Below are positions 59,515 through 64,000 of a DNA stretch of 64,000 bases, in pieces. A program made the position numbers and the translations under genes. The notes beneath the pieces are model-generated. The model was not told the DNA's origin, searched no databases, and saw nothing but the letters and a program-made list of their open reading frames with translations. Position 1 is the first letter of the stretch; each line of letters starts with the position of its first letter. The DNA comes from Streptomyces spongiicola (lineage in GTDB: Bacteria > Actinomycetota > Actinomycetes > Streptomycetales > Streptomycetaceae): positions 5,706,001 to 5,770,000 of the forward strand of contig NZ_CP029254.1 in NCBI RefSeq assembly GCF_003122365.1, given 5' to 3'.

Positions 59515-60774
59515 CTAGTTGATCAGGAAGCAGGTGTCCCACCCGGACGCGGACGGCGTTCCGGTGTGGAAGGAGTGCAGGGCGAGGGCGGTGCCGGCGG
59601 CGCCTTCGAGGAGTCCGATGTCGCCGCCGCCGGGAGGGTTGATCAGGGAGTCCGCCAGGGCGCCGGGCGTGGTGTCGGTGATTGGTGCCAGGAGCCGGGG
59701 CAGGCATTCGGTGAGGCCGGGAGTGAGGGCGTCGGTGGCAGCGAGTTGTGTGATGTGCGCCAGGCCGGCGAAGCCGTGGCACAGGGAGACGTCCACGGTC
59801 GCGTCGAGTTGTCCGGGGTCGGTCATGGCGCGCAGGAGGGCGAATTCGGCGGCGTGTTGGCGCGCCGGGTCCTTGAGGGCGAGGGCGGCGAGCTGCTGGG
59901 CGCGGGCGAATCCGGCGGTGCCGTAGCACCAGGACGGCCGGGATGGTCCGGGGCCGATCGTGCCGGAGCGTAGTTGCTCACGGGTGATCCAGTACGGCCA
60001 CCACGGGCCGGCGGGGCCGTCCTGCTGCCAGTGGTCGAGCCAGGCCAGGATGCGGGTGATCGCGTCGAGGTGCCCCTCGACGGTGACGCTGCGGCGGGCT
60101 GCGAGGGAGAGCACAGCGAGGGGGCCGCCGATGCCGTGGGCGACGCCGTTGTTGGCATGCCCTTCCGGATACTCCGGGGAGGTCGTGCCGGAGGGAGCTA
60201 GGGAGCTCCACCAGCCGGGCAGAACTTCCCCGTCGTGCTTGACCGGCTCGGTCAGGCGGACCAGGTAGGTCAGGATCTCGCGGACGACGTCGGTATGGAC
60301 GTCGCGGTGCAGCAGGAGCCCGCCCAGCCCGCTCAGGCCGCGGATCGCGTCGAACTCCGCCAGCGCGGGCATCTCGCCGCGGTCCATGCGTGCGTGGGCG
60401 TCCGCGAGCCGGTCCCGGATCGCCTTCGTGACGTACCGGTCGAGGGTGTCCAGGGCGCGGGCGTAGCGTCCGGGGCGGTCGGCGGCGGCATGCAGGGCGA
60501 AGGCGAGCGCGGGCGCCCCGTAGTAGAGGTGGCTGTCCGGGCCGCCGACAGCGGGTTCGGCTGCGGCGCAGGCGAGCCAGTCGTGGGCGCGCTGCCACGG
60601 CCCCTGGTCGGTAAGGGCCCGCTCGATGTGCAGCAGGGCGACACCGGCTGCGCCGTGCGCGAGCGACTGCGGCCACCAGCCCTGGCGGTGATGCAGCTCC
60701 CGTACGTCCTGCGGCGAGGCAAGCCGCTCGGCGATCGTGTCGGCGGCTGCCCGCGCGCTTTCACGCAGATTCAT
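59515..60774 (-). CDS. lanC: Lanthionine synthetase C-family cyclase
   Basis: A 419-residue protein. Zinc ligands Cys283 in SWCYGTAG and Cys332-His333 in LCHGFAGLAH, plus NNGVAHGIGGPLAVLSLAA near 210, the LanC repeat signature. The enzyme adds Cys thiols to dehydrated Ser/Thr to close lanthionine rings. Start ATG overlaps lanB by 14 bp. Confidence 0.92.
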   Translation of the reverse strand: MNLRESARAAADTIAERLASPQDVRELHHRQGWWPQSLAHGAAGVALLHIERALTDQGPWQRAHDWLACAAAEPAVGGPDSHLYYGAPALAFALHAAADRPGRYARALDTLDRYVTKAIRDRLADAHARMDRGEMPALAEFDAIRGLSGLGGLLLHRDVHTDVVREILTYLVRLTEPVKHDGEVLPGWWSSLAPSGTTSPEYPEGHANNGVAHGIGGPLAVLSLAARRSVTVEGHLDAITRILAWLDHWQQDGPAGPWWPYWITREQLRSGTIGPGPSRPSWCYGTAGFARAQQLAALALKDPARQHAAEFALLRAMTDPGQLDATVDVSLCHGFAGLAHITQLAATDALTPGLTECLPRLLAPITDTTPGALADSLINPPGGGDIGLLEGAAGTALALHSFHTGTPSASGWDTCFLIN

Positions 60775-63700
60775 GGTGATCTCCTCGGTGAGTCCAGGCC
60801 ATGGCGGCGGCGTGGGCCAGCCGTACGCACATCCGCTCGTCGTCCTTGTCGATGCCGGCGGCGCGGATGTGGTGGGCGTGCAGGAGCGAGTCGAGAACGA
60901 GGTCTAGGTCTATGCCACCGAACGCGTCCAGCTTCTGCCGGTAGCGGGCCAGGGCCGCGTCGCGCTCGCTCCAGGCGCTGGCGATGGCGTCGCCGCCGGG
61001 AGCCGCGCGCAGGGCCGCCCAGCCGTCGGCTGGGTCGGCTAGGCGCAGCGCCTGACCGCGCACGGTCCGGTCCATAGGGCGCGGGTCGGTGATCCGGCTG
61101 TGGGCGATCAGCCAGTTCATGCCGGCTGCGGTGCTGCCGGTGAAGGCGGCGGCGACGGAGACGAAGTTCGCTGCGGCGAGGACCTGTTGGTGCGGACGGG
61201 AGCTTTGGGCGAACTGGACGGCCAGGGCTCGGGAGTCAGCGGCGAAGACGTCCTCGGCCAGGCTCATCAGCGGCCCGGGGCCCCACCGGCCGGTCTCCGG
61301 GTAGGAGGTCGCGAACTGCATGTCGGTGAGGAGCCCGGCACGGCGCAGTCCGTTCGCCCAGGCGCTCACGCGTTGTGCGGTGAGGGCGAAGTCCTGCTCG
61401 CTGGGGACCGCGATGCGCAGGCGCATGTGCCAGCGGGGATCGCGGTAGCGCATGTACCACCAGGTCGGCGGCTCGTTCCACTGGCCGAGCAGCGCGGGCA
61501 GGTGGTCGGCAAGGATCTCGGGCTGCCGTTCGACGTGCCCGTACAGCTTGACCAGCAGCCGGGAGGCGGTGCCCGGAAGGTGGCCGTGGTCGCGGGTGAC
61601 GAGTTGGTCGGCGGTGACGGGAGGGACGGCCGGCCACTGCGGCGGGTGGACGGCCGTCATCGGGGCGATGATCTCGTGGGCCCGTCCGTCGAACCAGCCC
61701 CTGTCGGATTCCGCTTCCGTCAAGATCACAGATTCGTGGGTGTCCAGGTGGGCGCGCAGCAGCGCGAGGTGCGCGCGCTCGGAGAGGTCCAGCGGCAGAA
61801 GCTGGTCGCCCTCGGCCAGCGCGACTTCGTCCGGAACTCGGCGGCGTGCGCGCCACTCGTCGGCCGCCTTGTGCCATTCCCCCCAGGAGGCGCGGCGGTC
61901 GGGCAGCTCCGACCGGTTCAGTCGCCACCTCGCCGGAGAGAGGATCGCGCGGCCGTAGCGCACCCGCGGCAGGTACGGCAGTGCGGTAGCGGACGCCCAG
62001 GGGAAGACGGTCAGGACGGCGGTCTGGGCCCGGCTGATCTCGGTGAGGAAGCGTGCGAGCGGCGGCGTGTGGCCGCGCAGGTCCAGCGCGTGCAGCGTCA
62101 TGGGGTCCAGCAGGCAGGCGCGGGAGAGGGAGACGAGGTAGAGCCTGCGGCGGTCGCAGCCCACGGCGAGGTCGTCGAGCGGGATGGTGCGCGCGTCGAC
62201 CGGACGGTGCTCCGCCAGGCTGATGACGGCCGGCAGGAGTTCTGTAACGCGGGTGACGTTGGTGTCGCCCCGGTCGAGTGGGGTGAAGGAGATCTGCGTG
62301 GGCACCGCGCCGGGCGTGTTGACCGGCAGCTCTTCCAGCATGACGGCCACGCGGGCCTGATCGTCTGATGCGAGCAGCCCCAGGCTGCGGCCGATCGTGG
62401 TGCCGATCCCGCGGGACGGGGCGATGCCGTGGAGGTCGAAGTCTCCGCTCTCCAGGGCCTCTTGCGAAGCGGCACGGATTCGAAAGCGCAGCTCCGTGTG
62501 GGCCGGTACCTGCGGGGCGTTGCGATCTCCGACCGTCAACGTGCGGATCAGGTCCTCGTCCAGGCGGATCTCGTTGCGGCCGTCGAGGACGGCCGCTTGG
62601 GCGAGGGAGAGCAGCCGCTGTTCACGGGCGGTCAGGGCCTCACGCTGTTCAGGTTGCGCATCGCGGTATCCGACCGGGAACCCGAGGCCGACATCGGGGT
62701 CCACCAGGTCCCGGACCGGGACGAGTGAGTTGATGCCGTACCGCTCGAAGAATCGGTTGTGGAAGTCCTTCCATGCCGGAGTGCCGAAGGGGTACGCGCT
62801 CAGCCGGGCCAGCACCGTGGCGGCCTGCTCCGCCTCGCGGGCAACCTGTGGGGGCAGAGTGAGGGAGCAGTCCATGCGAAGGTCCAGCGTGAACGGCTGA
62901 GCCTTGACGCTACTCAAGGCGGTCATTTTCCGACGTAAGGCGGTACGCAGGCGCCGGCCGTCCGCCGGGGCCAGTACCTGGTTGTGCCGGGCGATGGCGT
63001 CGCGGACCGTCCGCAGGTCGGCCACGAGGTCCGTGGCTGATGAGGCGGCGGCTGCTTCGGCCTGCTCGACCAGGTGGTCCAGGGCGTCGAGGGTGGCAGA
63101 GGGCGCGTGCAGGCTGCTGATGAGCACACCGCGTTCGACGAGGCTGCTGACGAGCCCTTCCACCCGGTCCGCGGGAACGTCGGGGAACTCGCTCCTCATC
63201 AGTGCGACCACCGCATGGACGGGGACGGGCGAAACGGTGGCATCAACGGCGATACGTACGGCGCTGGTGTACCGGAGGGACACTTCGGCCGCTGGGCTGC
63301 CGTCGGTACGGCATGAACGGGGCGGGTAGGGCACGATCAGCCGATCGCCCCGTACGAAGATGGTGTTGTTGGCCATCACATGCAGGTGCCGCAGGAGTTC
63401 AGGATCTGCTTCCAGACGGGCGACCAGGTCCGCGATCCAGTCGCCGTCGGCACGGATGACGGGTCGATGCCACTCACCCCAGGACCATCCCGGTCGTTCC
63501 CCGAACGAGGCGGAGGCGATACCGGCGAACAGACCGTTCGGGGTCGCCCGGCCCGTCATACGCAGCAGGTACCGCATGACCGACACCACTGCGCGGCGCA
63601 ACTGACGGGTCTCGGGACTGGCCACCGAGCACAGGGTCTGAACCTGCTGCGCGAGCAGAGGGCTGGCCTGCTCGATGGAGTCAGCGGCCTCGGACAGCGA

Positions 63701-63859
63701 CCAGACGTCGCGCAGCCACGTCTGCCACCGCACCTCGCAGTCCGGGGTGTCGTCGGTGAGGTCCGGCCACGCGGGAAGCCGCAGTCTCGAGGAACGGGCG
63801 GCGCGCACCAGCGCAGTATCCGCGCACCGGTACAGCGGGCCGTCCTTTCGGGAACCCAT
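60761..63859 (-). CDS. lanB: Lantibiotic dehydratase, class I
   Basis: A 1032-residue LanB with both parts. The glutamylation domain covers about 1-750 (MRYLLRMTGRATPNGLFAGIA near 90; RFFERYGINSLVPVRDL near 385). The C-terminal elimination domain (LVKLYGHVERQPEIL, WWYMRYRDPRWHMRLRIAV, FATSYPETGRWGPG) covers the last 280. It uses Glu-tRNA to activate Ser/Thr of the precursor for dehydration. Start ATG 63859 follows AGGGAGGG. Full length for the family. Confidence 0.93.
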   Translation of the reverse strand: MGSRKDGPLYRCADTALVRAARSSRLRLPAWPDLTDDTPDCEVRWQTWLRDVWSLSEAADSIEQASPLLAQQVQTLCSVASPETRQLRRAVVSVMRYLLRMTGRATPNGLFAGIASASFGERPGWSWGEWHRPVIRADGDWIADLVARLEADPELLRHLHVMANNTIFVRGDRLIVPYPPRSCRTDGSPAAEVSLRYTSAVRIAVDATVSPVPVHAVVALMRSEFPDVPADRVEGLVSSLVERGVLISSLHAPSATLDALDHLVEQAEAAAASSATDLVADLRTVRDAIARHNQVLAPADGRRLRTALRRKMTALSSVKAQPFTLDLRMDCSLTLPPQVAREAEQAATVLARLSAYPFGTPAWKDFHNRFFERYGINSLVPVRDLVDPDVGLGFPVGYRDAQPEQREALTAREQRLLSLAQAAVLDGRNEIRLDEDLIRTLTVGDRNAPQVPAHTELRFRIRAASQEALESGDFDLHGIAPSRGIGTTIGRSLGLLASDDQARVAVMLEELPVNTPGAVPTQISFTPLDRGDTNVTRVTELLPAVISLAEHRPVDARTIPLDDLAVGCDRRRLYLVSLSRACLLDPMTLHALDLRGHTPPLARFLTEISRAQTAVLTVFPWASATALPYLPRVRYGRAILSPARWRLNRSELPDRRASWGEWHKAADEWRARRRVPDEVALAEGDQLLPLDLSERAHLALLRAHLDTHESVILTEAESDRGWFDGRAHEIIAPMTAVHPPQWPAVPPVTADQLVTRDHGHLPGTASRLLVKLYGHVERQPEILADHLPALLGQWNEPPTWWYMRYRDPRWHMRLRIAVPSEQDFALTAQRVSAWANGLRRAGLLTDMQFATSYPETGRWGPGPLMSLAEDVFAADSRALAVQFAQSSRPHQQVLAAANFVSVAAAFTGSTAAGMNWLIAHSRITDPRPMDRTVRGQALRLADPADGWAALRAAPGGDAIASAWSERDAALARYRQKLDAFGGIDLDLVLDSLLHAHHIRAAGIDKDDERMCVRLAHAAAMAWTHRGDHHESA

Positions 63860-63893
63860 GCACCCTCCCTGGTTGTGGTGTGTTGGGGTGGGT

Positions 63894-63928
63894 GCCAGCC
63901 CGCGCGGCGCAAGGCCGCGCGGGCTGGC
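63894..63928 (-). terminator. Hairpin between precursor and lanB
   Basis: A perfect 15-bp stem GCCAGCCCGCGCGGC/GCCGCGCGGGCTGGC with a 5-base loop, 18 bp after the precursor stop. Lantibiotic operons often use such a partial terminator so that much more precursor than enzyme is made. Confidence 0.8.
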
Positions 63929-63945
63929 AGATCAACGCGCCGAGG

Positions 63946-64000
63946 TCAGGCCACGTTGGTGGCGCAGGACCCCTGGCAGCTCGGCTTGCAGCCGTCGTCC
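63946..64000 (-). CDS. lanA: FxLD-type lanthipeptide precursor, C-terminal part
   Basis: Only the last 18 residues and stop lie in the window: DDGCKPSCQGSCATNVA. Three Cys with Ser and Thr between them is the expected core of an FxLD lanthipeptide; the leader is beyond the right edge. Reading direction and position just before lanB support the call. Confidence 0.8.
   Translation of the reverse strand, partial: DDGCKPSCQGSCATNVA

Noticed and set aside
1..64000. tRNA genes or an att site marking an integrated element
   Set aside because: I found no cloverleaf-like sequence or direct-repeat pair by eye; a tRNA search program would be needed to exclude it.

Overview
The window is high-GC actinobacterial DNA, most likely from a Streptomyces or close relative. 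The signs are third-position GC bias, many ATGA/GTGA gene overlaps, frequent TTG and GTG starts, a WhiB-type regulator, DUF317/DUF4913/DUF6112/DUF6238/SCO6880-type proteins and an LAXTG surface protein. It looks like accessory DNA: a large conjugative plasmid or integrative element, or a chromosome arm built from one. I saw no rRNA, tRNA or CRISPR array.

Layout. (1) 1-4.0 kb: a DDE-transposase-like gene running off the left edge, coupled to a degenerate tyrosine recombinase-like gene; a divergent small HTH gene; a coiled-coil/winged-helix gene; a short GyrB-like ATPase. (2) 4.0-17.8 kb, minus strand: a type IV secretion-like transfer operon. In transcription order it encodes an NlpC/P60 hydrolase, a DUF6112 small membrane protein, a VirB8-like protein, a VirB6/TrbL-like membrane protein, an SCO6880-family protein, DUF6238, and a VirB4-like ATPase. 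Then come a lipoprotein, a family 2 glycosyltransferase and several unknowns. (3) 18.3-30.45 kb, plus strand: a compact run of mostly overlapping genes: DNA methyltransferase, DUF4913, four small proteins that look paralogous to each other, two winged-helix regulators, an MFS exporter, an ATP-grasp ligase, a frameshifted DUF317 gene and an LAXTG-anchored SpaA-like surface protein, closed by a strong terminator. (4) 30.5-33.4 kb: a retron-like cassette: a PRTase-type protein with a winged-helix C-terminus, a structured intergenic segment that fits a msr-msd RNA, and a retron-type reverse transcriptase. (5) 33.58-36.21 kb: a complete IS21-family element (istA/istB) with terminal inverted repeats and a 5-bp target duplication AGTGC; it cuts the 3' end of the next gene. 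(6) 36.2-44.8 kb: unknown accessory genes, including a PD-(D/E)XK-like protein, a HEPN-motif protein, DUF317 proteins, a lipoprotein and a DUF3800 protein. (7) 44.9-52.0 kb, minus strand: mobilisation genes (relaxase, MobC-like, a membrane protein with a 45-bp tandem repeat, WhiB-like, zinc-finger and HTH proteins). (8) 52.4-55.5 kb, plus strand: XRE regulator, ImmA/IrrE peptidase, MAB_1171c-like membrane protein and a PAP2-like membrane protein, preceded by three repeated operator-like motifs. (9) 55.6-64.0 kb, minus strand: a class I lanthipeptide cluster of the FxLD kind: precursor C-terminus at the right edge, LanB, LanC, a methyltransferase fused to a thiopeptide-type domain, and a helical-repeat protein whose frame runs into a peptide deformylase.

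How the parts work together. Regions 2 and 7 together supply the mating channel and the DNA-processing proteins. Regions 3, 6, 8 and 9 are cargo or accessory functions. Region 4 is the best candidate for a poorly described system: RT, candidate structured RNA and PRTase/winged-helix effector sit together in tripartite retron order, bounded by a terminator and an IS element.
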